A program made the position numbers and the translations under genes. From the NCBI GenBank assembly GCA_017654935.2, contig CM065686.1, positions 21,526,639 through 21,590,638 of the forward strand: a stretch of 64,000 bases of DNA, given 5' to 3'. A model generated the notes under the pieces. The model saw nothing but the letters and a program-made list of their open reading frames with translations, was not told where the DNA came from and did not search any database. Of this stretch, positions 1-28,349 are shown one piece after another; positions within the stretch are counted from its first letter, which is position 1, and each line of letters opens with the position of its first letter. Source of the stretch: Phymorhynchus buccinoides (Eukaryota > Mollusca > Gastropoda > Neogastropoda > Raphitomidae).

Positions 1-74
1 GAGAGAGAGTCAGAGGCAAATAATAAATAATTTGCAAACATTGTTATTTTCTACAGGTAACAGCAGACACAAAG

Positions 75-345
75 ATAAAATTACGACCCTCATTCTCAAA
101 GTTTGTTTCTTCCTGAGCAAGCCGGGGTGTAGCTGCGAATTGGGACTCGGAATGAGCGGTGTGGGAACAACGCCACTGTACGGCCCAGAAGTTAGGACAC
201 CGGAAAAAAAAAGTTTGTTTCTTTTAGTTTTATGAAGGTAATCCTAGGCTGATTCTAACCCTATCCCTTTCCCGAGAATGGCGGAATGCCGTTTCTCAGA
301 GAAAATGTTCAATGAGAAAATTTGAGGGGGAGCGTAAAGTGCATG
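75..345 (+). repeat. Dispersed repeat copy with a nested retroposed insert
   Basis: The outer element begins near gaccctcattctcaaag and runs through aaccctatccctttcccgag to the AT-rich end near 345. A second copy lies in reverse orientation at about 3905-4108. Compared with that copy, this one is split by an extra block of about 98 bp (see the next entry). No coding potential is seen. Confidence 0.7.
112..209 (+). mobile_element. Short retroposed fragment with A tail
   Basis: This block ends in a run of A and is flanked by an identical 14-bp direct repeat (aaagtttgtttctt at 98-111 and 210-223). That is the signature of target-primed reverse transcription. Related sequence (gctgcgaattggga...) occurs at about 51960-52095, also ending in an A-rich run. 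It is probably the 3' end of a LINE or SINE; the family is not identified. Confidence 0.6.
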
Positions 346-584
346 ATAGCCTAAAATTATTCTAATGAAACTTCGGTTTAACGTCCGCTCGGCTTCAAAG
401 AACACACGTGGAATGAACCATCAACCAACCACCATTACTTTAAAATTATCCTAACCAACAGGGATTTCTCTCTATATATATATAATCCAGGTGTTGTCTG
501 TTTACCGTTTCTAGAGTCATATCAATTTTGCCTGAGTAATCAGGATTGGCTAACTCAGATAAATCAAGAGACAGACATATTGAG

Positions 585-887
<303 letters not shown>

Positions 888-889
888 GC

Positions 890-2240
890 ACAACCACAGG
901 TTTTTGTACTTTTGTAGCACAGGCCTATACTTTTAACACATGCATTTGTTTGTTTCTCGTTTCTTTTTAATTATATTAATTTGTGTTCTTTATTGTGTAA
1001 TTAAACGTCTGACGTGACCGCAATCAGATTATCCTTTATCCTTGGACATATTCCAGAAGTTGACAAGTTGGGTTTGAGTTGAGTTGAGCTGAGACGAGTT
1101 CCTATTTCAGACATCAAAGACAGATGCTTCCGATTATTGGTCACACCTGATTACAGGAGTGTAGACCGCTTCGCGCACAATGACTGGACACTCCAAAGTA
1201 TAAAATTGTTTAACCCTCTCTTGGACAGACGCCAAATTCGACCGAATTTTGTCAACTCATGCAGCCCGTAAGCGCCGATTGCGCCCGCTGAACGCCAGGT
1301 CTAGTACGTTCACTTTCACTTTCTCCCTACCCACAATGCAATATACTAAGTTAGTTCTTCCTGTTCCTGACTCTCGCTGGTCCGTTTTTGGTTCTTACAG
1401 CAAGGGAAAGCACCCACTAGTCTTTTTTAACGGATTTTTCGAAGTGACCCCAAATATTTTTTTTCTTTCCACGTGACGTGACGCAGTATTGACTAGGCGC
1501 GATGCTCGGAGTGCCATTACGGATTTTTTTTATTCCAATTCATGGTTTGTTGTGTGACAGTGTGTTAGCTTTGGAATAATAATATCATCATTGCTATTCA
1601 ATATGCATCTTTCAGAAATGAAATGTGAGTTAGGCTTTATTCTGGGTGATTCTTTTAATGAAAATATTTAGTGTGACGTTCAGAGTTAATTCCCATCTCT
1701 CGGGAACTGGGATCGATTCTCGGTTCGAATGGTTTGGGCGTCATTGGGTTTGCATGCACACATGAAGAAATGCTCCCAATTATTAACCACTTCTGGATGC
1801 GATATACATGAATATACAACGCCTCCCCACCCCACCCTTCAATAAAGATCATATAGTCCCCATGGATTAATATCAAAATTCCAGATGTTACAACAGCACT
1901 CCTGCGCTAAAACAAAATCCAGGGCATGCAGTATTTATTTAGGCATTCACACCACAATCGACTTGAATTGATGATTGAGTTTACTCCTTTTTTTGACCAC
2001 TCTCATCATACTTTACTATAGAAAAACAATAAACAACTGACCAACCCAGATACTTCTAATAATGTGAGATATTGAAGTACAGAAGACACACGCAAATACG
2101 ATTCCGGGACTTTAATATGACAATTGTTCATAAAAAAATTTATTGAGAGAGAGACAGACAGACAGACAGAGAGACAGACAATGACAATGATAATAGTTTT
2201 ATTACCGAAAAAAAATTGACCCATTAAGAAGGGTAACAAG
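890..2240. other. No gene recognised; presumed intron of the SLC44 gene
   Basis: AT-rich sequence without a convincing exon on either strand. It holds a short GACA run (about 2150-2180). If the minus-strand SLC44 gene continues past position 2767, this is intron. The exon expected next (the conserved segment after the third membrane helix) was looked for and not found. Confidence 0.5.
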
Positions 2241-2243
2241 TAA

Positions 2244-2618
2244 AGCACCATATATAATTATTATCAAGGATTCAAAAATTTGGCAACAAAACAATACTCA
2301 TGACAAAGCAATACTTTTAATTCTAAAAGCCTTGTACAAATATATGGACAGTTTTTGAATTGCATCATTTCCACAAGACATCTATAGACTTAGCTTATTA
2401 AATAAATTGGGATTTCTATACAAATTTTAGCACCATATATAATTATTATCAAGGATTCAAAAATTTGGCAACAAAACAATACTCATGACAAAGCAATACT
2501 TTTAATTCTAAAAGCCTTGTACAAATATATGGACAGTTTTTGAATTGCATCCTCATTTCCACAAGACATCTATAGACTTAGCTTATTAAATAAATTGGGA
2601 TTTCTATACAAATCTTAG
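2244..2618. repeat. Tandem duplication, two copies of about 185 bp
   Basis: Copy 1 spans 2244-2428 and copy 2 spans 2429-2618. They are nearly identical; the visible differences are a 3-base insertion (catcatttcc versus catcctcatttcc) and one substitution near the end (aaatttta versus aaatctta). The near identity points to a recent event. Confidence 0.9.
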
Positions 2619-2766
2619 GTGTAATCAGGGATTGTTTTCCTCCGCTCATCAGTTGAAAAAAAGAATGGGCAAGAAGTTCTTTTGACAGAGAGACATAGAA
2701 AGAGACAGAGAAAGCGAGCTTTATTGAAAAGCTACAAAAATTTATTTTAAAAATCAGGAAGCTGAC

Positions 2767-19685
<16,919 letters not shown>

Positions 19686-19893
19686 CTTGACAAAGAAACA
19701 AACAAAAGAAGAAAAAAATCAATTCACTAGTGTTTAAATCTTTTTCAGCTTAGCAGCAAAAGAGTGTTGTTGACAACAAAACAGTGTTGTTGACTAGATC
19801 TAAGTCAGTTTATTAATCCGACTGGTGATAATTAACTGTGTCAAATGCAAAGTTATATAATCATACTCATACTTTAATACTATATAGGCTATA

Positions 19894-20087
19894 CAGTGGA
19901 ATCTCCCTTATAAGACCTTCAAAAATCATCCAAAATGAGGTCTTATAAGGGAGGGGTCTTATAAGGGAAGTAATTTTAATACTTACTAAGTTACAAAGGG
20001 CAATGTCTCAGAGAAGTAGGTATCTTATATGGGAGGGAGTCTTATATTTAAGTTATAATGGGAGATCTCATTAGGAAGGTTCCACTG
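19894..20087. mobile_element. TTATAAGAC MITE, copy 3
   Basis: Ends cagtggaatctcccttataa and attaggaaggttccactg, flanked by TA. It is slightly longer than copy 2 and has internal substitutions. Confidence 0.85.
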
Positions 20088-20122
20088 TATTATAAATCTA
20101 ATTCTAATTCTATATTCTTCTT

Positions 20123-20338
20123 AGGCCTCCCAGGGACCCCCATTTGGGGGTCTATGAAGCACTAACATTCTAAAGGACCTCTAAAAGAATGTGCAGGGGG
20201 TCCCAGGGATGCACTAGAAACATTCTTTTTAGCATTCGCTATGCCACTGGGACCCTCTATCCCGCCTCTAGGACCCTCTATACTGTAAGTGAAGGAGTCT
20301 CTGGGACCCCTTGTTTTGCTGGAAGATTGGGAGCCCTG
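20123..20338. mobile_element. Short inverted-repeat element, hAT-like ends, copy B
   Basis: Second copy of the 6614-6833 element (about 85-90% alike by eye). ttcttctt lies on both sides (20115-20122 and shortly after 20338), a possible 8-bp target duplication, although the sequence is simple. Confidence 0.7.
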
Positions 20339-20551
20339 CAGTTCTTCTTCTGATTTGTTGCTAAAGTCAACTTTGACCATTATTGCAACTGAAAAGGGCG
20401 AAGAGGTCGAAGGAGAGAAAACAAAAAGACAGAGAAAGAAAGAGAGTGAAAGAGAAAGAGAGAGAGAGTGTTGGTGGGTAGACAGCCAGACAACCGGCCA
20501 GACAGGGACCGATCAGCGGTACCCAGCATGATGCCGGCCCAACCACTGCCT

Positions 20552-20794
20552 GTCGCATGAAAATAGGTAGCTCGTAAAAATAAGTAGCTTGCTACCTATG
20601 ACAGTGTGTATTTGCGACATTGAGCATGAACCACAAATTTCACTTTTTTCTAGGGTTAGGGATAGGGTTAGGGTTAGGGTTAGGGTTAGTTAAATGGTTA
20701 AATTACAAAAAAAGTGAAATTTGTGGTTGTCGCAAATACAGACTCTCATAGTAGCGAGCTACTTATTTTTACGAGCTACCTATTTTCATGCGAC
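20552..20794. mobile_element. Fold-back element with internal TTAGGG repeats
   Basis: 243 bp. The long terminal inverted repeats start gtcgcatgaaaataggtagc and end with the inverse. The central region holds an array of TTAGGG (about 20653-20690). It is flanked by a perfect direct repeat ACTGCCT (20545-20551 and 20795-20801), so it is a genuine insertion. No ORF. Confidence 0.88.
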
Positions 20795-20829
20795 ACTGCC
20801 TACCCGAGGGTCTGATGTTTGCTTAGTGC

Positions 20830-21800
20830 TCTGCCAACAGCCTTCTGAAGAAGGCTTTGGCAGAAGGGGCCTGAACGGTCTCTGGGTGTAGGGCGTTCCA
20901 TTCTCTGATGGTGCGGGGGAAGAAAGAGGCACTGCTAGGTGCGGCAGGGAATTCTGCAGAATCTATCTCATAAAATTATTATCCTTCTACATAGCAAACG
21001 GAGTATAAAAAAATACTTAAATTATTCCTGACTAATCTTGGGCTCTATCTTTTCCCCATATATCTCATCAGTTCACTTTCTACCCCTATCTTTGCTGAAC
21101 TTACTTTCTTTCTTTTTCGTACTACCCCCTAGTAAAGTGCAGCAGAATCTTCAACATTGGCTGCCTAAGATGAAGAAGCGAAGAAGAAGATAATTGCTCA
21201 CTGCATCCTCTTCTTGACCTTGCAGCTAAGGTCTACGTACAGATCTCCGTGTCTGACATGGAGCTGACCTTTGATGATTTTATAGAACGTTGTGAGTCTT
21301 GTGGCAGTTCTTTCTTGCAGCTGGGCCACTCCAATTGCGACATTCACAAATTTCACTTTTTCCGTACTTGAACCATTTACCTAACCCTAACCCTATCCCA
21401 CGGAAAAAGTGAAATTTGTGGTTCATGCTCAATGTCGCAAATACACACTCTCATAGTAGCGAGCGACAGATTTGCACGAGCAACAGATTTGCACGCGACA
21501 AGCATGGCAGTCACGGCGAGTCACGCTAGATCATCTAGACTGTGGGGTGGTAGTCATGTTTTAAAACATGCATTTAGTAGGTTGGACCGCTGCTTCCCAT
21601 GCATTCATCATGAAGCGTCTTCGTTGGACTGCCTCAATCATCAATGTCTTTGGTCAAATGGTGTTCCTTTGCGCAGTGGGATCCCACACGCTAAACTGAG
21701 AACTGCATACTCGAGGTGGGGCCGGACAAGACTTTTGTAGGCCTGTTCCTTGGTTGGTCTTGAAGGACCTTCTGATGAAGCCGAGGTCGGAGGGTGTTGG
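20830..21800 (-). pseudogene. LINE reverse-transcriptase C-terminus, interrupted
   Basis: Minus-strand pieces in order: about 21800-21512 (LGFIRRS, KSLVRPHLEYAV, VWDPTAQRNT, IEAVQRRRFMMN), then 21330-21180 (VAQLQERTATRLTTFYKII and HVRHGDLYVDL), then 20960-20830 (SSASFFPRTIREWNALHPE ending LLAEH stop). This is the typical end of Jockey/CR1-type pol proteins. The copy is frameshifted and split at about 21335-21508 by a fold-back element. Confidence 0.8.
21340..21506. mobile_element. Fold-back element inserted in the LINE fragment
   Basis: It carries gcgacattcacaaatttcac, a central cctaaccctaaccctatccc array, then ggaaaaagtgaaatttgtgg, aatgtcgcaaatacacactc and tcatagtagcgag. These match the 20552-20794 element, but the left outer arm is missing and the right arm is altered. 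Confidence 0.8.
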
Positions 21801-21809
21801 CTTTTAGTT

Positions 21810-22340
21810 TTACCCAGTGGGTAATATATTATATACCCACAATCTCAGAATTTCAATCTGACACAATCACTGCATGAGTGAATCACTCAATCAATGTATC
21901 AATTACATTTACTTAGTAAATTTAAATTATTAAATAAATATTATCTATCCAGTATCCTACACATCGAACAACAATTACAATGCTGTCAACTTGCTTCAAC
22001 ATTTCAAAACTTTACCATATAAATGTATCTCATTTTCCGCTTTCATTTTCTAAAATGTATAGATCTAACCGCCTCATCGTCCACGTCGATTCTCGCACAT
22101 TGACGTCACAACTAACGTCATGAAACCTTGACCCCAAACCTAGTCGCCAAATTCAAAATGTCGAAAAGCTCTCCTTTTTTGTGCGCTCCGCAAAGCGATT
22201 ATGCACATGTAATTTAAATGTGCATTATTAAATGCACTATGCCAATCAACACTCCACACCAGAGCGCATAATATGCATTATTTACCTAATTAGAAATGCG
22301 TCTTTAGCCATTACTCTAGGGCGAATCATACATAGGCCTA
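21810..22340. other. No gene recognised
   Basis: AT-rich sequence (21820-22080), then a moderately GC stretch with cattgacgtcacaac (a CRE-like TGACGTCA at about 22100). No exon with splice sites and family similarity was seen. Confidence 0.45.
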
Positions 22341-22784
22341 CTTACCTTTTTGGCTCCCTCGTGTCAACGTACTTCTTCAGTTGCCGGGTCTCTGTCATGT
22401 GTGTGTCTGTCTATCTGTCTGTGTGGCCGTCTGTGACAACTTTAACGTTGGCTTTTTCTCAGTATCTAAAAGGCGTTCATCGATCAAACTGTGCACACAT
22501 ATAGATGTCTATGCAAGCTTTCAAACAATAATGATTAATTCGAAGCAAAGCACCCCAACGCCCGTATAAAACGCTGTACAATATTTCAATTTATTATTTT
22601 ACTAGTACAAGCAACCATGGACTGACAACTGTGTAAAAAATCTCCTCAATAATGATTAGTGAGGATTAAAAAAAAAATTTAAGTGAGGATAATTAAATAC
22701 TTAAAAGAACACCGTAAACAGATAACATTGTAGATTAGTGGGTTAGAGAGTATTCAAAAGGCAACATGAGAGTCATCAACAGTG

Positions 22785-22857
22785 AAATCCTCGATAGCAT
22801 TGCATAGAGCGTCTGTCCGTCATGCAAATGATTCCGGGTTCGATTCTCGGCAAAGGC
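22785..22857 (+). mobile_element. tRNA-like SINE head
   Basis: agagcgtctgtccgtcatgc followed by attccgggttcgattctcgg closely resembles the anticodon arm and T arm of a tRNA with a B box (ggttcgattc). The 5' half is degenerate. It ends in a T-rich stretch. Confidence 0.6.
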
Positions 22858-22904
22858 ACTTTTTTTATTTTTTTTATTTTTTTGTTGTATCCATTAACGA
22901 TGTT

Positions 22905-23066
22905 TACGACCCTCAATCTCAAAGTCATTTCTTGGCAATTTTGTACTTTAACCCCCATCCTCATGTCTATATGACCCTCAATCTCAAAGTCATTTTTTTT
23001 GTTGCAATCTCAAGCTATACTTAAACATCCCCCCTCATGTTTACGACCCTCAATCTCAAAGTCATT
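22905..23066 (+). repeat. Three tandem copies of a 60-70-bp repeat
   Basis: Each copy begins (t)acgaccctcaatctcaaag followed by tcattt and a variable tail. The same phrase opens the dispersed repeat at 75-345 and closes 3905-4108. Confidence 0.8.
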
Positions 23067-23167
23067 ATTTGTTGACAATCTTGTACTTAAAGAAGCACGT
23101 CCAATAAAATTTCTTTCTGAAACAAAATAGTAAATAGAAAGCCAATGGAAAACATAGGTACAGACAC

Positions 23168-23312
<145 letters not shown>

Positions 23313-23777
23313 CGCACGCGACCCACGAGCCACGTACGCGCACTTTCCTGGAATTTTTTTGGATTACGAGGTCAACCTCGTGAATGAGCAATCCGCCGTC
23401 TCGAGTCCCTTCACGATCTTAAAGAGTCGGTTATTTTAACAATGGAAACATGCAGCGTGGAACAGCGTGTGTCATCCTCTAAATTAAAAGGACATTTCAC
23501 AAAACATTTGCCTTCAAATTTTCAGAACTTGACTTCGTACCACTATTGGAAAGTATGACTCTACACTACATGGCTTACAGTCATCATTCTCAAGACATGT
23601 GCAAGTATTCATTGTATAATTAGATCAGCGACGGTTACACAATGTTTCATTTAAATAAAAACAACAACACAAAAGTCGGGTTAACTAGCAATAGTATTAC
23701 ATGATTTGCCATGGGTGAAGTGAAGTGAAGGGCATTATTCATTGTGATTGGTTTATCGCTATCTGTAATGATATTCG

Positions 23778-23997
23778 TAGGGGGAAGACGGGGTAAAAAG
23801 CGCATGGGCGGGTAAGAAGCCCACCCCAATTATCTCATGAAATAAAGAAAATTTCAGTCAAATTTGCCCATGAGACGAATGCTAGACATTAACGCTCGTC
23901 TCATGGGCAAAATGAGACTGAAATTTGCTTCATTTCATGAGATAATTGGGGTGGGCTTCTTACCCGCCCATGCGCTTTTTACCCCGTCTTCCCCTAG
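23778..23997. mobile_element. Fold-back element, 220 bp
   Basis: Near-perfect inverted arms: tagggggaagacggggtaaa...cccaccccaattatctcatg and the reverse, ending tttaccccgtcttcccct. The loop is centred near 23890. Confidence 0.9.
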
Positions 23998-24565
23998 TCA
24001 TAAGAGAATCATATTCACTGGCAGTGTATTTTGTATGGCTTGATATTTAGTGATACTAACATAATAAGCATTATTGCTGGGACAGTGGCGACAATTCTGC
24101 CAAGTTTCAATAAGATCTTGTTTCACGGCTTGTTTTGTCCCTACTCTACTACTACTACTACAAGATTGGCTCTACTCTGGATACATACGGACAGACAGGA
24201 CCAACAGCAGGCAGACAGACTCTCAAACAGAGAACACAGTACAACACACACACATGTGCATGTGTGTCTGTGTTGGTTGTGGTATATTATGCTTGTGCTA
24301 GCGAATTTATTGGGGTTTTTTAAAAATAATTTATTTATTTTATAATTGTAAACGTCTAGGGCATTCATTTGATTAGGCATTATATAAATGTTCATAATAA
24401 TAATAATAATAATAATGATAGAGGTTCAAGTGCTCCACACACAAAAAGCAACACTGAAAAAATAGAAAATGGTTCCGAGAAATGCCAGTGCTGCAGAGAT
24501 CATCCAAGTTGTCGTGTGAATCCCACCCACATGGCAAGTCAGCCAACACCCAATGGTAAACGAGG

Positions 24566-24973
24566 TTGACTGCGCTGCCCTGCTGTTGTCTGCCACCCAA
24601 CAGCCCTCAAGAGCGTCTGCCACCCCACTCTCGGGATCCGAATGTTAGTAGACGCGCGAAGTTTTACGTCCTCTCGGCAAAGCCATACAGGACTGTAAAT
24701 GGACCTGCAGGCACGGATCCTATAATTATACTCAATGTAGTGTCCATGCTGCAGGTTAGTGGACCTGCCAGACAGGCGTTTTATCAAAGACTGTATAGGG
24801 GAAGACGGCCGGACTACTTAAGAGTTACTGCGAACCGGGCTGATAGAGTTATCGTTAGTGGGGACGTGACACCATTCACAGCGGCGGCTATCCAAAAACT
24901 CAGACTGGAATTTGAACGGAGAATTCAACTGGCCTATCGACGTGTAAATGTGTCACGTTTAAAAGGGACATAA
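24566..24973 (+). CDS. Unrecognised open frame, 135 codons
   Basis: Balanced composition unlike the surrounding simple-sequence frames. The C-terminal third is basic and could be helical (FYQRLYRGRRPDYL, AAAIQKLRLEFERRIQLAYR). It ends inside the inverted-repeat element at 24787-25045, so the 3' part may belong to that element. No family recognised, no obvious splice sites, and it may be a chance frame. Confidence 0.25.
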   Translation: MTALPCCCLPPNSPQERLPPHSRDPNVSRRAKFYVLSAKPYRTVNGPAGTDPIIILNVVSMLQVSGPARQAFYQRLYRGRRPDYLRVTANRADRVIVSGDVTPFTAAAIQKLRLEFERRIQLAYRRVNVSRLKGT

Positions 24974-25045
24974 CCAGTGTTTCTGTCCTCACTACTCATA
25001 TAGGGAAAAGAGACCGGATGCTTATCTTCCCCTATACAGTCTTTG
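24787..25045. mobile_element. Element with 19-bp perfect terminal inverted repeats
   Basis: aaagactgtataggggaag at 24787-24805 is the exact reverse complement of cttcccctatacagtcttt at 25027-25045. The interior is not palindromic and stays open in the +1 frame to 24973. The ggggaagacgg motif is shared with the 23778 element. Confidence 0.8.
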
Positions 25046-25176
25046 GTTTTATAGGTCAGGTCAGGTCAGGTAGTTAGGACATTAGGCCTCGCGGCCTCTT
25101 CACTGTCCTGTCATTTTTGTTTGAACTTTTGCACAGCTGAGAGGATTTTGTATTTTGTTTTCGGCAAATCTGCCTT

Positions 25177-25922
25177 TTAGTCATGCTCATATTGAAGTTT
25201 TGATATGTTGGTGTATCCACCAAGGAGGTTTTTGAATTGTGTTAGATTCTGTGCTCGTTTAATATGTGCAGGAAGAGTATTCCAAAACTTTGTTACTCTG
25301 TTAGAAAATAAAAAATTTCTATTAGTTCGGCTATACTGGGTTAGTATTTTTAAATCACTGTTACGGGTTCTTGAGTCAGTTGTTAGCTGGAACAAAGATT
25401 TATTAGTATTGTTATCACTGTGAAAATTTTTGTATGTGTTTATCAGATCCCCACGAATTCTTCTGTATTTCAGAGATGGTAATTTCAACTTTCTTAGTCT
25501 GTGTTCGTAATCAAGGTGACTAACGCCTTTAATCAATTTTGTTGCTCGTCTTTGGACCCTTTCCAATGCTGCCGATTGCCTTTTTAAAAACGGACTCCAA
25601 ACCTGATTTCCATACTCTAGATGAGGTCTGACCAAACTTTTATATAGTTTTAAAAATACTATATTATCTAACCCAATAAAACTTCTTCTAATTAGGCCCA
25701 GCATTTTGTTGCCTTTACCAATAGCCGTATTAATGTGGTTATCAAATGTTAATCCAGAGTCAAAGATGACTCCAAGATCCTTTTCCTCTTTGCAAGTTTT
25801 TAGAATATGTTTGTCGGTACCATGTGAGATTTCATAATTGCAACTTGGATTATTCTTTCCTAAATGCATCACCTTACATTTACTATCATTAAAATACAGA
25901 TTGCTTATAGACTTGCTTGTTT
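25177..25922 (-). pseudogene. Non-LTR retrotransposon RT C-terminal domain, 5'-truncated
   Basis: Open for about 248 codons. The frame starts after a stop near 25922 (SISNLYFNDSKCKVMHLG) and carries EEKDLGVIFDSGLTFDNHI, KSLVRPHLEYGNQVWSP, ALERVQRRATKLI, LKLPSLKYRRIRGDLI and FSNRVTKFWNTLPAHI, ending KLQYEHD stop. This is the thumb and C-terminal part of a Jockey/CR1-type pol. The catalytic core is absent. 5' truncation is usual for LINEs; the intact frame suggests a fairly young copy. Confidence 0.92.
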
Positions 25923-25994
25923 ATAGAAGAAGCAGTAGGAACTTAAGTTTGAAATGGAAGTGAATATTTTTCCATTGAAGAGGGGAAGAACGTA

Positions 25995-26370
25995 TTCTTA
26001 GAGCACAGACCGGGGCAGTGGGTGGATGCCTCGTGCCTCCATACGGGGAGCTGGACGACCCCGCCCCCTCTACGAGTCTCTCCCCGTGGTCTTTCGTAAA
26101 AATAGTCCCCCCACCTTCTGGAAGTTGTGCTTGTAACTTCCTCTAATCTGCCACTCTATTTGACTCTGCCTTTTCCCATTTGCTTTCTATCATCTACTAT
26201 ATCTTTCTGACTTATTGGCCCATTCTCCTGCCTTTTTTCATAAAATCTTTTTCCTTTGAAATCGGAATATGTCGGCTGTAACCCGTGATAACTGAAAACC
26301 GGACACATACGTACCTTACGCTACCCATTATGGCCTGGGAATGGAAAAGAAGAAAAAGAAGAAGAGCACA
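25995..26370 (+). repeat. R1 copy with upstream GC-rich block
   Basis: Starts cggggcagtgggtggatgcc as in the 4.5-5.5 kb units and ends in a GAAGAA tail. Several deletions compared with the consensus. Confidence 0.82.
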
Positions 26371-26668
26371 GACGGCCAGAGAGGATCCCTTTTGCCCAGA
26401 GAGCAATCATTCATTGATTGTGTTATTTGTTTCACTCTCCCGGCGAGTGTCATTGTTGTATCAATTAAGTCAATGAGGCCCGTACTATGGTAGAGAATGA
26501 CTAAGAAAAAGATGCTCAAGATTTATAAAGATGAAACAAATCACCGACTTACGAAAGTGTAAAGAGATATTTGATGGTCTTACAGTCTGTAACTTCTCGC
26601 ATCAGTTTTCCCATTTCTTTGAAATTGCTTTGTTCCATTTCGTCTTCACACGTTATCATTTTATTTGG

Positions 26669-27048
26669 TAAAGGTAAAGATGTGCCACCCCCTCATGCAT
26701 TTCTCGGTTAATTGTAATTTTTCCGTTTTTGCCTTTCTTACCATACATACAGCTGTATTTTAGGAACATTTTTAGCTAATAAACCTTTTTGGAATACTAA
26801 CCCTATCCCTAAACCTACCCTATAAGACGGAAAAACGCAACGAACCACAACTGTGACAAATCGCGGTGTACTGCAGTACATAGTGGGGGGTAGGTTAGGT
26901 GTTAGGGCTAGGGTTAGTATTCCAAAAAGGTTATTAGCTAAAAATGTTCCTAAAATACAGCTTTATGTATGGTAAGAAAGGCAAAAAAACGGAAAAATAC
27001 AATTAAGCGAGAAATGCAGGCTGGGTGGCACATCTGGACCTTTACCTT
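26669..27048. mobile_element. Long fold-back element with internal TTAGGG-like runs
   Basis: About 380 bp. The left arm starts gtaaaggtaaagatgtgcca and continues to ggaatactaaccctatccct; the right arm is its inverse (tagggctagggttagtattcc...gcacatctggacctttacc). The inverted arms are about 150 bp each with small differences. The central spacer holds aaccctatccctaaaccta and its near inverse. Confidence 0.88.
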
Positions 27049-27752
27049 TTATATCTAAGACACGAGTGCCATTTCGCCTTATTCATTGGTTCTAACAGGA
27101 TGCTTGTGTGGGGGTGTTTTATGTGGGTTGTGTGTGTCCGAGAGATAGGAAAAGAGAGATAGAGATAGAAAAAGCAAAAACTGAATGTGTATGCGTTGCG
27201 TTCATGTGTACACGAGTCTGTTGTCAAGCAATCAATGAATAAATCAATCTGTCCATGTGTGGTGTGTGAGAGAGAAGACAGACACAGAGACAAAGTGAGA
27301 GAAAGATAGAGAGAGACAGAATGAATATCAATGTGTGTTGGGTGTGAGAGAAACAGAAAGAGACAGAGACAAAAAAAAGTGAATGAGAGACAGAGCAAGA
27401 GTGTGTCTTGTGTTTTATTGAGTGCGTGAACAGGGCCGAAGAGAAAAGGGAGAGGAAGAGAGAGGGAAAAGGTGAAATGACACTGTGGATAAGGAGAATG
27501 TCTACCGTTTGACAACATCCCTGGTACTGACAACATCCCTGGTACTGACAACATTCCTGGTACCGCTCCAAAAAGGAGCATTTCTGGCCACAAAGCTAAA
27601 TGGGAAAAGGTACTACGTTACCTTATAATGAAGCATGGCTATCAGTTTCATGGGTGCGACTACACAAAATGAAAAAAAACCTGAAAGGTCGGGGTCCAGG
27701 GGGTAATGTTCCCCCCCTGCAGCTGAAGCAAACAATTGATTTATTGAAGGTA

Positions 27753-28346
27753 CAGTGGGAATCCGCTTTAAGCGGCCCACTTTAGGGACCAAGAAAAATA
27801 TGGCAGATAAAGCGAATCGGCCGATAAAACGAACACCGAGATACTGTATGCCGCAATTATGCAAATCAAAAGCAATGACGTCAAAATTAAATGTTGCAGA
27901 TCAAATTCAAATTCTTTCCCTTTTTTGCTGAGGGAGTGGTTGTGTGTGTGTGTAGTGTGTGTGTGTTTGTTTATTAATCCGACAACTTGACAGAAGCATG
28001 AGTAAAAGACAATGATTTTGTTTTCTCGAGTGATTTTAGCGCCATTGCAGGGTCTTTCAATTGACAACAGCCCACCTTCCAACTTAACACTCAACCATTG
28101 TAAACGTCAAAAGCGTGTGTTGTCAGATTGTCTGCCTCTGTTGTTTTCCCTCTCAAAAAAGGGGTAAAGAGGAAAAATTATAGAGAAAAAATGTGGCAAA
28201 TAAAGCGAAATTGAAGATTTCAGCATTGGCCATAAAAACGAACAAAATAACCCATACTTAAGAAGAAAAAATTCCGTTCCAGAGGAAACTGGCCAATTAA
28301 GCAGCTTTGGACGATTATCCGATGGCCAAATAAACGGATTCCACTG
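27753..28346. mobile_element. pogo/mariner-like non-autonomous element, about 594 bp
   Basis: Terminal inverted repeats cagtgggaatccgctttaag and gccaaataaacggattccactg lie between TA dinucleotides. The subterminal motifs (ataaagcgaatcgg, aataaagcgaaattg) repeat the end sequence. No transposase frame. Confidence 0.8.
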
Positions 28347-28349
28347 TAG

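Noticed and set aside
20653..20690. Interstitial telomere or chromosome-end fusion point
   Set aside because: The TTAGGG run is the centre of a fold-back transposon with its own target duplication, so it arrived by transposition.
22346..22398. Possible first exon of the SLC44 gene on the minus strand (ATG...; donor AAAAAG|gtaagt, MTETRQLKKYVDTREPK)
   Set aside because: It leaves phase 2, while the exon at 19637-19685 needs phase 1. The phrase ttggctc.ctcgtgtcaacgta also occurs at about 49670, so it is part of a dispersed repeat.
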